From the NCBI RefSeq assembly GCF_000518665.1, contig NZ_JAEA01000001.1:62001-126000 (forward strand): DNA of 64,000 nucleotides. The letters are read 5' to 3'. Of the stretch, positions 56,003-64,000 are shown one piece after another. The notes below the pieces were generated by a model. It did not search any database. It saw only the letters and a list, made by a program, of their open reading frames with translations, and had not been told where the DNA came from. A program made the translations under genes and the position numbers. The stretch comes from Microvirga flocculans ATCC BAA-817 (GTDB lineage: Bacteria; Pseudomonadota; Alphaproteobacteria; Rhizobiales; Beijerinckiaceae). How positions within the stretch are numbered: position 1 is the first letter of the stretch; every line of letters begins with the position of its first letter.

Positions 56003-56862
56003 GGCTTCGCGTTGCCCGCCTGATCGGGATGCAGCGCCGCCATCAGCCTGCGCGCCGCCTCGGGCGTGCGCGGGCCGAAGCCCAGCAGATAGAGCGAATC
56101 CATGACGATGAGCCGCTTCTTCGCCGCTGCGGGGGTCGCGGCGAAGGCCGGGAAGGCGAAGGGGTCCGAGGCCGCGCCTCCGGGGCCGTGGCTCATCATG
56201 ACGACGGCTTCCGGCGCCGCGGCGATCAGGCCCTCGTCCGACAGGGGTTTCCAGCCGGTCAGGGACGAGGCCACGTTGGCGGCCCCCGCGAGCGCCAGCA
56301 TGGCGTCGGCGGTGGTGCCCTGCCCGCCGACGAGCGGGCGTCCGTTCTGCAGCGACAGCACGAAGAGCGCCCGCGCCGGGCGGGTCACCCGCGCCCGGGC
56401 GTCGGACAGCCGCGCGAAGCCCGCCTCGATCTCCTTCACGAGGGCGACCCCCGGCCCGGCCGCGCCGACGGCCTGCGCGATGATCTCGACCCGCTTCACG
56501 ATTCCGCCCGGGCTCGGCTCGTCGGGCACGCGCACGACGGGAATACCGGCCTGTTCGATCAGCTTCAGGGCGTCGGGCGGGCCCGCGCCCTCGGAGGCGA
56601 TCACGAGGGTCGGGTTGAGCGAGAGCACGCCTTCCGCGCCGAGGGAGCGGACATAGCCCACATTGGCCTTCGTCCCGAGAGCCTCCTCGGGAAAGAGGCT
56701 CGTGGAATCGACCCCCACGATCTCCTCCGCCTTTCCGAGGCGGTAGAGGATTTCGGTCACCGCTCCGCCGACGCTCACGATGCGGCGGGCCGGGTCGGCC
56801 CGAAGCTGCGAGGCGCAGAGGAGAAGCGGTGGAGCAAGAAGCAGCGCGCGGCGCGAGAGCAT
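55999..56862 (-). CDS. hmuT: Periplasmic haemin-binding protein
   Basis: The 287-residue protein has a signal peptide (LSRRALLLAPPLLLCASQLRA). The fold is a TroA-type binding protein (IVSVGGAVTEILYRLGKAEE, then NPTLVIASEGAGPPDAL). It delivers haem to HmuUV. It is 15 bp downstream of hemP. Confidence 0.93.
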   Translation of the reverse strand: MLSRRALLLAPPLLLCASQLRADPARRIVSVGGAVTEILYRLGKAEEIVGVDSTSLFPEEALGTKANVGYVRSLGAEGVLSLNPTLVIASEGAGPPDALKLIEQAGIPVVRVPDEPSPGGIVKRVEIIAQAVGAAGPGVALVKEIEAGFARLSDARARVTRPARALFVLSLQNGRPLVGGQGTTADAMLALAGAANVASSLTGWKPLSDEGLIAAAPEAVVMMSHGPGGAASDPFAFPAFAATPAAAKKRLIVMDSLYLLGFGPRTPEAARRLMAALHPDQAGNAKP

Positions 56863-56877
56863 GGGCGGAGAAACCTT

Positions 56878-57054
56878 CTACTTGGTGAGGATGAGCTTGC
56901 CGTTCGCGGTCACGCGCAGGCGGTAGCGCTCGCCCCGATGGATCAGCACCACCTCGCGTCCCGTCCCGATCAGGCTCGCGACCTCGATTTCCTTGAGGGA
57001 GGGCGTCCTGTCGTCCTTCGAAGCGGGCGGCGGAGGCGGGGATTGCACGATCAT
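56878..57054 (-). CDS. hmuP: HemP/HmuP small haem-uptake regulator
   Basis: A 58-residue protein (MIVQSPPPPPASKDDR to ANGKLILTK) has the conserved RYRLRVTANGKLILTK end with EVVLIHRGERY before it. CTGGAG lies upstream. HmuP is a small regulator needed for expression of haem-uptake genes in rhizobia; HemP relatives are found in other bacteria. It leads the hmu operon and faces bhuR. Confidence 0.88.
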   Translation of the reverse strand: MIVQSPPPPPASKDDRTPSLKEIEVASLIGTGREVVLIHRGERYRLRVTANGKLILTK

Positions 57055-57070
57055 CTCCAGTTTTTACTCG

Positions 57071-57132
57071 TTCTAAATTTGATGAAATCTAAACTGACTA
57101 TGTATTCGCAGTTTAGAATGATGTAAAACTGC
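57071..57132. promoter_or_regulatory. Irr-box-like sites between hemP and bhuR
   Basis: GCAGTTTAGAATGATGTAAAACTGC (57108-57132) contains 7-bp perfect arms GCAGTTT and AAACTGC with a TTTAGAA half-site. A second pair, TTCTAAA at 57071-57077 and TCTAAAC at 57088-57094, is oriented as direct repeats. These resemble the Irr ICE box and probably give iron and haem control of both operons. Confidence 0.65.
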
Positions 57133-57149
57133 AATGTTCAAAGTCAGTA

Positions 57150-57178
57150 TTGACGCAGTTACTTGATTTGGCTATCGG
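57150..57178 (+). promoter_or_regulatory. Candidate bhuR promoter
   Basis: TTGACG (57150-57155) and TATCGG (57173-57178) are spaced by 17 bp. It lies just downstream of the Irr-box-like palindrome and 115 bp upstream of the bhuR ATG. Confidence 0.5.
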
Positions 57179-57292
57179 ATGTAAACCCTTCTCAGGCGAG
57201 GAGGGCCGAAATAGCCAGCCAGCGCGAATCCGACTTCTGCGCCAGCCAGCCAGTCATCAAGAAAAACACGATCAAAGACTGGAATCGTCAGG

Positions 57293-59446
57293 ATGATTAC
57301 CTTCCTGCGCGAGGGGCTTCGCGCGTCCACATCACCCTTTGCTCTTCTCGTTCTCGCGCCTCTGATGGGCGCCTCTCTCGTCTCGGGTGCGCAGGCGCAG
57401 GGCGCTCCCGCTGTGCCGCCCCTGCCGAAGGAAGAGGTTGCGCTGGAGCTCGACACGATCACCGTGACCTCAGGCAAGACCGAGGACAAGGCGATCGACG
57501 ATCTGGCCGGTTCGAGCGTCGTGACGCGCCGCCAGATCGACCTTCTGCAATCCTCCCGCGTCTCCGACGTTCTTCAGGGCGTACCCGGCGTCGCCGTTCA
57601 GGAGACGGGCACCGATCCCGGCCAGGCGGTCAACATCCGCGGCCTGCAGGATTTCGGCCGCGTGAACGTGCTCGTCGACGGAGCCCGGCAGGATTACCAG
57701 GTGAGCGGCCACGGTGCGAACGGCACCTTCTATCTCGATCCCGAACTGATCGGGCAGGTGGACGTGGTGCGCGGTCCGGTCTCCACGGTCTACGGCTCGG
57801 GCGCCATCGGCGGCGTGGCTTCCTTCCGCACCCGCACCATCGACGACATCCTCGCGCCCGACGAGCGATACGGCGCGGTGCAGAAGCTCGGGCTCGGCAC
57901 CAACGGCGCGGGCGTCGTCACCAACAGCATGGTCGGCGCGCGCATCGGTACGGCGGCGGATGTGTTCGGCCAGTTCGTCTACCGCAACACCAACGATTAT
58001 CGCGACGGCAACAACGACAAGATTCAGGATTCGGATTCCGAGCTGACATCCGGCCTGTTCAAGTTCAACGTCAGCCCGGCGGACGGCCATACCTTCAGCG
58101 GCTCCGCGCTGCTGCAGAACTACACCTTCACCAATAACGGCGACACGGGCACCGGAACCCGGTTCAGCAACGACGTCACCGCCAATACCTACACCCTCGG
58201 TTATCGCTTCAACCGGCCCGACAATCCCTGGCTCGATCTGAGCGTGAAGGGCTATTACACCACGACCGAGGACAACAAGCGGGTCGTGACGCCGAGCAGA
58301 ACCTACGGCTCCCTCGGTGTGAAGCCAAGCGACCGCCTGGATTACAGCATGGAGACGCTAGGCTTCGACATCAGCAATACGTCGCGCTTCGATGCTGTCG
58401 GCCTGGGCCATGCGCTGACATTCGGAATCGACGGCGCCCGCGACCGGGGCGAAACCCTCGACCGCGCAGGCGGATACGGCTCGGCCTTCACGCCGTCGGG
58501 CGAGCGCAGCCTGTTCGGCGGATTCGTGCAGGACGAAGTTCGCATCACGCCCTGGCTGCGCGCCATCGGCGCGCTGCGCTTCGACAGCTACGAACTCGAC
58601 GGTGGCGGCGTGCACGCCGACGGCTCGCGCGTGTCGCCCAAGCTCACCATCGGCGTGGAGCCGGTCAAGGGAATCGAGTTCTACGGCACCTATGCGGAAG
58701 GCTATCGCGCGCCGTCGATCACCGAGACCCTGATCCAGGGCTCGCACCCGTTCCCGATCTTCAACATCCTGCCGAACCCATCGCTCCGGCCCGAGGTCGC
58801 TCACAACCTCGAAGGTGGCGTCAACGTGCAGTACGACGACGTGCTGAAGGCGGGCGACAGGTTCCGCGCCAAGGTCTCCGTGTTCCAGAACAGGATCGAC
58901 GACTACATCGATTCCGTCCCGGTGGGGCCGCGCTACAACGTGCCCGTCGTGCCGGGCATGCCTGTGAGCGCCTGCGCCTTCGCGCCCGAGATGTGCCTCA
59001 TCGGCATTCAGGATCAGCAGTACCGGAACATCGCACGCGCCGAGCTGCAGGGAGCGGAGATCGAGGCAGCCTACGATTGGGGCGGCGGCTTCGTGACCGT
59101 CGCGGGCACCGTCATCGAAGGCAGGAACGACATCACGGGCGATCCGCTGAACTCGGTCGTGCCGAACCGGATCAGCACCACGCTGGGCTTGAGGCTGCTC
59201 GACGACAAGCTCACCGTGGGAACCCGCCTGACCCTCGTCGACGACAGCAAGAAGAACGTCGCCAATCCCACCGGAGGTTACGGCCTCGTCGATCTGTTCG
59301 CGTCCTATCGCTACGACGAGAACATCAGCGGCGACATCACCATCCAGAACCTCTTCGACCGGCAATACACCCAGTACCTGAACAGCGAGCCGAGCCCCGG
59401 CCTCACGGCGAAGTTCGGCCTGACGGTGAAGTTCGCCAGCCGCTGA
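57293..59446 (+). CDS. bhuR: TonB-dependent haem/haemoglobin receptor
   Basis: The 717-residue outer membrane receptor has a signal peptide (ending VSGAQAQ), a plug domain (VVTRRQIDLLQSSRVSDVLQ and NIRGLQDFGRVNVLVDGARQ) and a C-terminal 22-strand beta barrel. YAEGYRAPSITETLIQGSHPF is a haem-receptor-type segment with a His. It is divergent from hmuPTUV and first in the operon bhuR-hmuQ-hutX-hutZ. It imports haem into the periplasm using TonB energy; no tonB-exbBD is present here. Confidence 0.93.
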   Translation: MITFLREGLRASTSPFALLVLAPLMGASLVSGAQAQGAPAVPPLPKEEVALELDTITVTSGKTEDKAIDDLAGSSVVTRRQIDLLQSSRVSDVLQGVPGVAVQETGTDPGQAVNIRGLQDFGRVNVLVDGARQDYQVSGHGANGTFYLDPELIGQVDVVRGPVSTVYGSGAIGGVASFRTRTIDDILAPDERYGAVQKLGLGTNGAGVVTNSMVGARIGTAADVFGQFVYRNTNDYRDGNNDKIQDSDSELTSGLFKFNVSPADGHTFSGSALLQNYTFTNNGDTGTGTRFSNDVTANTYTLGYRFNRPDNPWLDLSVKGYYTTTEDNKRVVTPSRTYGSLGVKPSDRLDYSMETLGFDISNTSRFDAVGLGHALTFGIDGARDRGETLDRAGGYGSAFTPSGERSLFGGFVQDEVRITPWLRAIGALRFDSYELDGGGVHADGSRVSPKLTIGVEPVKGIEFYGTYAEGYRAPSITETLIQGSHPFPIFNILPNPSLRPEVAHNLEGGVNVQYDDVLKAGDRFRAKVSVFQNRIDDYIDSVPVGPRYNVPVVPGMPVSACAFAPEMCLIGIQDQQYRNIARAELQGAEIEAAYDWGGGFVTVAGTVIEGRNDITGDPLNSVVPNRISTTLGLRLLDDKLTVGTRLTLVDDSKKNVANPTGGYGLVDLFASYRYDENISGDITIQNLFDRQYTQYLNSEPSPGLTAKFGLTVKFASR

Positions 59447-59484
59447 CGCCCTCTCACATATTCCATCGAAGGAGATCGTTTCCG

Positions 59485-59823
59485 ATGTTCATTGCCATGA
59501 ATCGGTTCAAGGTGCGCAAGGACGCCGCGCAGGAATTCGAGAATCTCTGGCTCACGCGGGAAAGCTACCTGCACGAGCTCGAAGGCTTCATCGAGTTCCA
59601 CATGCTGCGCGGTCCCGAGCGCGAGGATCACGTGCTCTATTCCTCGCACACCCTCTGGACCTCGAAAGCGCATTTCGAGGCCTGGACCCGCTCCGATCAG
59701 TTCCGTGCATCGCACACCCGCGCGACCACCAGCACCAACAAGCCGCTGACTCTCGGCCATCCGGAATTCGAAGGCTTTGAGGTGATTCAGACCATCGGCC
59801 CGATGTCGAAGGCCGCGGAATAG
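59485..59823 (+). CDS. hmuQ: Antibiotic-biosynthesis-monooxygenase-type haem oxygenase (HmuQ/HmuD-like)
   Basis: The 112-residue ABM-fold protein starts at ATG 59485, with GAAGGAGAT upstream. The fold matches IsdG-like haem monooxygenases (MFIAMNRFKVRKDAAQEFE, then HELEGFIEFHMLRGPERED). HmuQ of Bradyrhizobium degrades haem to biliverdin or related products with iron release. The gene's place after bhuR supports this. Exact product not known. Confidence 0.85.
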   Translation: MFIAMNRFKVRKDAAQEFENLWLTRESYLHELEGFIEFHMLRGPEREDHVLYSSHTLWTSKAHFEAWTRSDQFRASHTRATTSTNKPLTLGHPEFEGFEVIQTIGPMSKAAE

Positions 59824-59834
59824 GATTGCCGGCG

Positions 59835-60338
59835 ATGACCGTGACCGATCTGATCCGGCAGGACCTCGCCGCCAAGCCGGACGGGGTTCTCGAATCGATT
59901 GCCGAGAGCCGCGGCGTGCCGCTGGAGGCGGTGCTCGCATGCCTCGAACCCGACGCCGCCCTGCGCGTCGCGGGCAGCCTCTACCAGGACATCTGGAGCG
60001 AGCTGACCGGCTGGGGCGAGATGACCTTCGTGGTGCACAGCCGGGACGGGGTGTTCGAGTGCAAGGGCAGCGTCCCGCCGGGAACAGAGGGGCGCGGCTA
60101 TTTCAACATCCATGGGGACAGCCCCATCGGCGGCCACTTGAGGATGGATCGCTGCCGGTCCATCTACTTCATCGACCGCCCCTTCTTCGGCAAGCGCTCC
60201 TGCTCGGTGCAGTTCGTGAACGAGGAAGGCGGCGCGATGTTCAAGATCTTCGTGGGCCGCAATGAGGACCGTTCCCTCAAGGCGGACCAGGTCGCCCGGT
60301 TCGAGGCCCTGCGCGAGAAGCATCGCGCGGCGGCCTGA
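59835..60338 (+). CDS. hutX: HutX-type cytosolic haem utilisation protein
   Basis: The 167-residue protein starts at ATG 59835 (MTVTDLIRQDLAAKPDG). It matches the HutX/HuvX family (GWGEMTFVVHSRDGVFECKG, GYFNIHGDSPIGGHLRMD). It is thought to carry haem to HutZ. It sits between hmuQ and hutZ, 11 bp after the former. Confidence 0.88.
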   Translation: MTVTDLIRQDLAAKPDGVLESIAESRGVPLEAVLACLEPDAALRVAGSLYQDIWSELTGWGEMTFVVHSRDGVFECKGSVPPGTEGRGYFNIHGDSPIGGHLRMDRCRSIYFIDRPFFGKRSCSVQFVNEEGGAMFKIFVGRNEDRSLKADQVARFEALREKHRAAA

Positions 60339-60365
60339 CCGGCGCTGCAGGGAGCAAGGAAGCCC

Positions 60366-61121
60366 ATGGCCAAGGAACCGATCCTGCCCGTCGACGACGA
60401 GGCCCGCGGGCTCGCGAAGAAGCTCATGCGCACGGCGCGCTCCGGCGCGCTCGCCACGAACGAGCCCGAGACCGGCACGCCGTTCGCGAGCCTCGTGCAG
60501 GTGGGCACGGATCTCGACGGGTCGCCTGTCATCCTGACCTCGCAGCTTTCAGTGCATACCCGCCTGCTGGAGGTCGATCCGCGCTGCTCCCTGCTTCTCT
60601 CCGCCATCGGCAAGGGCGATCCGCTGGCGCATCCGCGCCTGACCCTGCTGGCCAGGGCCCGGCGCCTCGAACGGGACAGCGATGCGGCGCCCCGGATCCG
60701 GCGCCGCTACCTGCTCCAGCATCCGAAAGCCGAGCTCTATGTGGACTTTCCCGATTTCGCCTTCTGGCGGCTGGAGGTCGAAGCGGGCAGCCTGAACGGC
60801 GGTTTCGGCCGGGCCTATCGCATGGAAAGGGCGGATCTTCTCGCCGATCTCTCCGGCTTCTTCGATTTCTACGATTTCGAGGCCGAGGCCGTCGCGCATA
60901 TGAACGGCGACCACGCCGACGCGGTCGGGCTCTACGCCACGAAGCTCTGCGGCGCGCGCGAGGGCGCGTGGCGCCTGATCGGCATCGATCCGGAGGGCCT
61001 GCAGCTGGCCCTGGGCGACGAGATCCTGCGCCTGTCCTTCCCGCGGGCGCTGACCGGCCCGCACGAGGTGCGCCCCATGCTCATCCGGCTGGCGAACGAG
61101 GCCCGCAACCGGGCCGAATAG
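60366..61121 (+). CDS. hutZ: HutZ/HugZ-type haem utilisation protein
   Basis: The 251-residue protein has an N-terminal PNPOx-like split barrel (AKKLMRTARSGALATNEPE, HPRLTLLARARRLER) and a C-terminal DUF2470 domain (HMNGDHADAVGLYATKLCG) with His residues that may bind haem. It is like HutZ/HugZ, which bind and degrade haem in the cytosol. It ends the haem operon. Confidence 0.88.
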   Translation: MAKEPILPVDDEARGLAKKLMRTARSGALATNEPETGTPFASLVQVGTDLDGSPVILTSQLSVHTRLLEVDPRCSLLLSAIGKGDPLAHPRLTLLARARRLERDSDAAPRIRRRYLLQHPKAELYVDFPDFAFWRLEVEAGSLNGGFGRAYRMERADLLADLSGFFDFYDFEAEAVAHMNGDHADAVGLYATKLCGAREGAWRLIGIDPEGLQLALGDEILRLSFPRALTGPHEVRPMLIRLANEARNRAE

Positions 61122-61253
61122 GGGCATTTCCATCGGGCGCTCGGAGCCGGCTCCGGAATAATCCTTGCCTTGGAAGGCGCGCGCCCGCATCAAGGGGCCG
61201 GAGCGTGCAACACCATCCGCGCGCTCCGCCGATCCGGATTCTCAAGCGTCACG

Positions 61254-62168
61254 ATGCGACCAGCCTTTCTTCCGCCCCGCCTCCGTTCCATCCTCGCCGC
61301 CCTGGCCGATGCGGGCTCCAGCTTTGCCCGCAACGACGGCCTCGCGATGGCGAGCCACGTGGCGCTGTCGCTCGTGATCGCGCTCTTTCCCTTCCTGATC
61401 TGCGTCGCAGCGCTGGCGGCCTTTCTCGGGGCCGGGCGCATCTCCACGCATATCGTCCACCTGCTGTTCGATTTCTGGCCCGAAGGCGTGGCCGGGCCGC
61501 TGGCGCGGGAGGCCGACAAGGTTCTCATCCCGCGCCGGAACGTGCTCACGATCAGCGTCGTCCTGACCCTGCTCGTGGCCACCAACGGGGTCGAGAGCCT
61601 CCGGGTCGCCCTGTGCCGGGCCTATGGGGTCAGGCGGTTCCGGCCCTGGTGGCGGGCGCGGCTCATCGGCGTGGGCTTCATCCTGATCGGCGCGGGCGCT
61701 CTGGTCGCCTCGTCGGTGCTCGTGGTCCTGTGGCCCTCCCTCTGGCGCTCGGCGGTGTCCTCCATGCCCGATCTCAAGGCCCTGGGCCTGACCTATGACG
61801 CGGTGCGCTACGGGCTTGCCTCCCTCGTCCTGGTGGCGGGCCTTGCCGCGACGCATCTCTGGCTGCCGGACGTCCGGCCTCGCCCGCGCGACATGGTGCC
61901 GGGCATCGCGGCGACCCTGGTGCTCTGGCTTCTCGGCGCGAGCCTCTACGGCGAGCTTCTCGCAACCATGACGCATATGAAAGCCACCTATGCGGGCCTC
62001 GCAGGCATTCTGACGGCGCTGATCTTCCTGCAGATCTCGGCCGCGATCTTCATTCTCGGCGCCGAGATCAACGCGGCGCTGGGCAGGCGCAGAAGCGCGG
62101 CGGACGAGACGCAGCCCGCTTCCGCCGCGCCGATGGCTGCGGAGCCGGCCTCCATCCCCCAGCTTTAG
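61254..62168 (+). CDS. YihY/BrkB family membrane protein
   Basis: The 304-residue protein starts at ATG 61254 (MRPAFLPPRLRSILAAL); the frame is open to 61170. About six TM helices are visible (SHVALSLVIALFPFLICVAA, VGFILIGAGALVASSVLVVL, LASLVLVAGLAATHLWLP, GIAATLVLWLLGASLYGELL, ALIFLQISAAIFILGAEIN). The YihY/BrkB fold is of uncertain function, perhaps transport or envelope integrity. Its stop overlaps the convergent small gene by 4 bp. Confidence 0.9.
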   Translation: MRPAFLPPRLRSILAALADAGSSFARNDGLAMASHVALSLVIALFPFLICVAALAAFLGAGRISTHIVHLLFDFWPEGVAGPLAREADKVLIPRRNVLTISVVLTLLVATNGVESLRVALCRAYGVRRFRPWWRARLIGVGFILIGAGALVASSVLVVLWPSLWRSAVSSMPDLKALGLTYDAVRYGLASLVLVAGLAATHLWLPDVRPRPRDMVPGIAATLVLWLLGASLYGELLATMTHMKATYAGLAGILTALIFLQISAAIFILGAEINAALGRRRSAADETQPASAAPMAAEPASIPQL

Positions 62169-62326
62169 CTGATCCCTTCCTCCTGCTTCCGCTCGCAATC
62201 CCGTTTCGGGACCTGCTGGGAAGGCTGCTGTTGCTGAGCGAGGACGGTACCGTCCTTTTGCGCCGTCGCCGTGAAGGACGGTGCGGCGATCGTCGTGAGC
62301 AAGGCGAGGGAGAGTGCGCGAAGCAT
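62165..62326 (-). CDS. Small secreted hypothetical protein
   Basis: A 53-residue protein starts at ATG 62326, with AGAAGGGAA upstream. A signal peptide (MLRALSLALLTTIAAPSFTATA) is followed by a Gln-rich segment (TVLAQQQQPSQQVPKRDCER). It may be periplasmic. No family recognised. Confidence 0.55.
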   Translation of the reverse strand: MLRALSLALLTTIAAPSFTATAQKDGTVLAQQQQPSQQVPKRDCERKQEEGIS

Positions 62327-62373
62327 GGCTGCTGTTCCCTTCTCGAGGCCGCCCGATGTTCTCATTCAAGAAG

Positions 62374-62426
62374 AAAGCATCGGATTCAATCCCAAAAGTG
62401 CAAGTCCACTTTTCTCGTCCGATGCT
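62374..62426. repeat. Intergenic palindromic repeat, family A copy 4
   Basis: AGCATCGGA and TCCGATGCT form the outer arms, with AAAAGTG and CACTTTT inside. It lies between the small secreted gene and the ECF sigma gene. Confidence 0.85.
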
Positions 62427-62515
62427 AGAGCATGGAATGCAAAAGTGGGAAGCGAGTTCGCGTGAAGAAACGGTTCCAGGCAGGCAGGAAACGGTGCCGG
62501 TACCGAAAACCTCGG

Positions 62516-63061
62516 CTAGGTGTGCATGAGCAGGGCGGCCTTCACGAGCCTGTCGGGTCCGAGATCGTCGTTCGCATCGAAGTTCAGCAGATCGGCGAGC
62601 CGGTTGCGGGCGCGGTTGATGCGGCTCTTGATGGTGCCGATATTGGTGCCGCAGATCCGCGCCGCTTCCTCGTAAGACAGGCCTTCCGCGCTGACGAGAA
62701 GGAGCGCCTCGCGCTGGTCGAAGGGAAGCTTGCCGAGGGCGCTCAGCATGTCGGTGAGGTCGAGCCGCGCGCCCTGGTCGGGCATGACGGCCATCTTCTC
62801 GGCCCAGGAGCCCTTCGGATCCTCGATCTCGCGCCTGCTCCTGCGGACCTGGGTCAGGAAGTCGTTGCGCAGGATCGTGAACAGCCAGGCCTGCATGCTG
62901 GTGCCGGGGTGGAACTTGTCGAGATTGCTCAGGCCTTTGAGCAAGGTGCCCTGCACCAGATCGTCCGCCCTGTCGAGACTGCCGGAGAGGGAAATGGCAA
63001 AAGCTCGCAGACGCGGGATCGCATCCAGCATCTGCTGCTTCAGGGAGCTTTCGACCGTCAC
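62516..63061 (-). CDS. ECF sigma factor (EcfG-like)
   Basis: The 181-residue protein starts at GTG 63061. Region 2 (SLSGSLDRADDLVQGTLLKG, GTSMQAWLFTILRNDF) and region 4 (LPFDQREALLLVSAEGLSYEEAA, CGTNIGTIKSRINRARNRLA) fit the ECF15/EcfG general stress group. A nepR-phyR pair is not beside it, so it is either an EcfG paralogue or an orphan sigma factor. A stress role is inferred. Confidence 0.9.
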   Translation of the reverse strand: MTVESSLKQQMLDAIPRLRAFAISLSGSLDRADDLVQGTLLKGLSNLDKFHPGTSMQAWLFTILRNDFLTQVRRSRREIEDPKGSWAEKMAVMPDQGARLDLTDMLSALGKLPFDQREALLLVSAEGLSYEEAARICGTNIGTIKSRINRARNRLADLLNFDANDDLGPDRLVKAALLMHT

Positions 63062-63359
63062 CCTTTTCCATCCTTCCCGATTTCAAGCCAGCTACAAAAC
63101 CTCTCCCTGGGTCCCGCCGCATTAACCTATGCGAAACTTGACGACACTCATGACGCGCAGGCTCGGCTCGGAACGGGTATCGGCTCCGCTGCTCCAGGCA
63201 GGACGCAGGAGCTTCCCGATCGTCGGCCGCAGCCCGCCTGCAGCCCGACCCTGCCCTCTTGAGATGGATCAAACCGCTTCCGCGCCGTCGGGACTAGAGT
63301 TTTGATCTCTCGGAAAGGCCGCGCGCGGCCGGTGCGCCGGATGGCCGAAAAGGGCCTAG
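63062..63359. other. Intergenic region upstream of cytochrome b561
   Basis: No convincing gene is visible between the sigma gene start and the cytochrome b561 leader. It probably holds divergent promoters. A possible Irr box is at 63360-63376. Confidence 0.5.
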
Positions 63360-63376
63360 TTTAGAATTATTACAAA
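63360..63376. promoter_or_regulatory. Irr-box-like site upstream of cytochrome b561
   Basis: TTTAGAA, TTA and TTACAAA match the ICE pattern with two mismatches in the right arm. It lies 60 bp upstream of the cytochrome b561 ATG. Confidence 0.45.
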
Positions 63377-63436
63377 GTTTTAAGTTGCACGCTCACGCTT
63401 CGAGGAACAGGATCTCTGCGGTCCAGGAGGTTTCCA

Positions 63437-63946
63437 ATGACCCGCTACCCCCGCGTTCTCATCGTTCTGCATTGGCTGATGGCGCTTCTCATCCTCGCCG
63501 CCTGGTTCACCGGCGAAGGCGGACGGTCCGTTCGCGAGAATCCCCCTCTCCTTCACTTCCTTCTCGGCCTCGCCGTGCTGACGTTGGTTCTGCCGCGTCT
63601 CGTCCTGCGTCTCGCCCTCGGGGCTCCCGCCCCCACCGCGACGAGCCCGCTTCTGCGGCGGGCGGCCGGTCTCGGCCATGGGGTGCTCTACGCCTTCATG
63701 ATCGGCCTGCCTCTCACCGGATGGTATGCAGCCTCCCGCATGGGCGTGCCGGTCAATGTGTTCGGATACACCCTTCCCAGCCTCACGGCGGCGGTCCAGG
63801 GCTCTCCCGGCCTGATCGCGGAGCTGCATGAAACCGGCGGCACGCTCATCCTGATCCTGGCCGGTCTCCACGCCGCGATCGCGGTCTGGCATCAGGTGGT
63901 TCTGCGCGACGGAACGCTCAGGCGCATGAGCCTTTCGGCCGGCTGA
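63437..63946 (+). CDS. Cytochrome b561
   Basis: The 169-residue membrane protein has four TM helices and conserved His residues (H12, H40, H81, H131, H145, H152), four of which may bind two haems. RVLIVLHWLMALLILAAWF starts the first helix. The DUF/PF01292 type moves electrons between quinones and other carriers. Its gene lies after an Irr-box-like site. Confidence 0.92.
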   Translation: MTRYPRVLIVLHWLMALLILAAWFTGEGGRSVRENPPLLHFLLGLAVLTLVLPRLVLRLALGAPAPTATSPLLRRAAGLGHGVLYAFMIGLPLTGWYAASRMGVPVNVFGYTLPSLTAAVQGSPGLIAELHETGGTLILILAGLHAAIAVWHQVVLRDGTLRRMSLSAG

Positions 63947-64000
63947 CCGGCCCGTCCTCTCCGCCCGATCCTGAACCATCCTTGCCGGCCCAGCCTCACC

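Overview
The window looks like the chromosome of a high-GC alphaproteobacterium of the order Hyphomicrobiales (Rhizobiales). The order of core genes, the Irr and Mur/Fur regulators, the irr-fabA-fabB-fabI block and the bhuR/hmuPTUV haem locus all fit rhizobia, Methylobacteriaceae or Microvirga. The genus is an inference; no rRNA is present.

Region 1 (1-27 kb) is mostly housekeeping and mostly on the minus strand. It starts with infB (cut by the window edge), ylxR, nusA and rimP. A plus-strand three-gene ABC exporter (4278-7223) follows, then trmB, metK, an XRE regulator, lnt, a corC/HlyC-like CBS protein, ybeY, phoH and miaB. Next come a GST, a DUF1127 protein divergent from a GcvA-like regulator, plsC, fur/mur, rimI and tsaB. 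A glyoxalase/TetR/nitroreductase insert precedes nifU-like, uspA, trpS, murJ and a CysZ-like gene. Several junctions overlap by 4 bp, which suggests translational coupling.

Region 2 (27-34 kb) holds a flavin amine oxidase, a Crp/Fnr regulator, a stand-alone receiver protein, a 2-hydroxyacid dehydrogenase, an SH3 protein and a small accessory patch. The patch has a DEDD exonuclease, a P-loop kinase-like protein, two tandem terminator-like hairpins and tiny ORFs.

Region 3 (34-38 kb) is a LysR-controlled cassette of nitrilase, threonine-dehydratase-like and ornithine-cyclodeaminase-like genes. Its product set is not a textbook pathway. Region 4 (38-42 kb) is irr plus fabA-fabB-fabI, the anaerobic-type unsaturated fatty acid branch.

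Region 5 (42-46 kb) is accessory. A ClC chloride channel gene is cut short next to a LysR-wrbA-MFS module. Two further genes with damaged starts follow: a small membrane protein with ATC where a start codon is expected, and a GNAT with an in-frame amber codon. Region 6 (46-54 kb) has a DsbA-like thioredoxin, an NDUFA9-like reductase, tRNA-Leu(CAG), a cupin and a LysR-controlled hydrolase/MHS transporter/SDR/SDR operon.

Region 7 (54-61 kb) is a complete haem acquisition locus: hemP-hmuTUV divergent from bhuR-hmuQ-hutX-hutZ, with Irr-box-like palindromes between them. Region 8 (61-64 kb) carries a BrkB/YihY membrane protein, an orphan ECF sigma factor and cytochrome b561.

Two families of short palindromic intergenic repeats recur through the window. 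Irr/ICE-like palindromes lie upstream of nifU, between the haem operons and upstream of cytochrome b561, so the irr gene at 38 kb may link these loci. I saw no prophage, CRISPR array or transposase.
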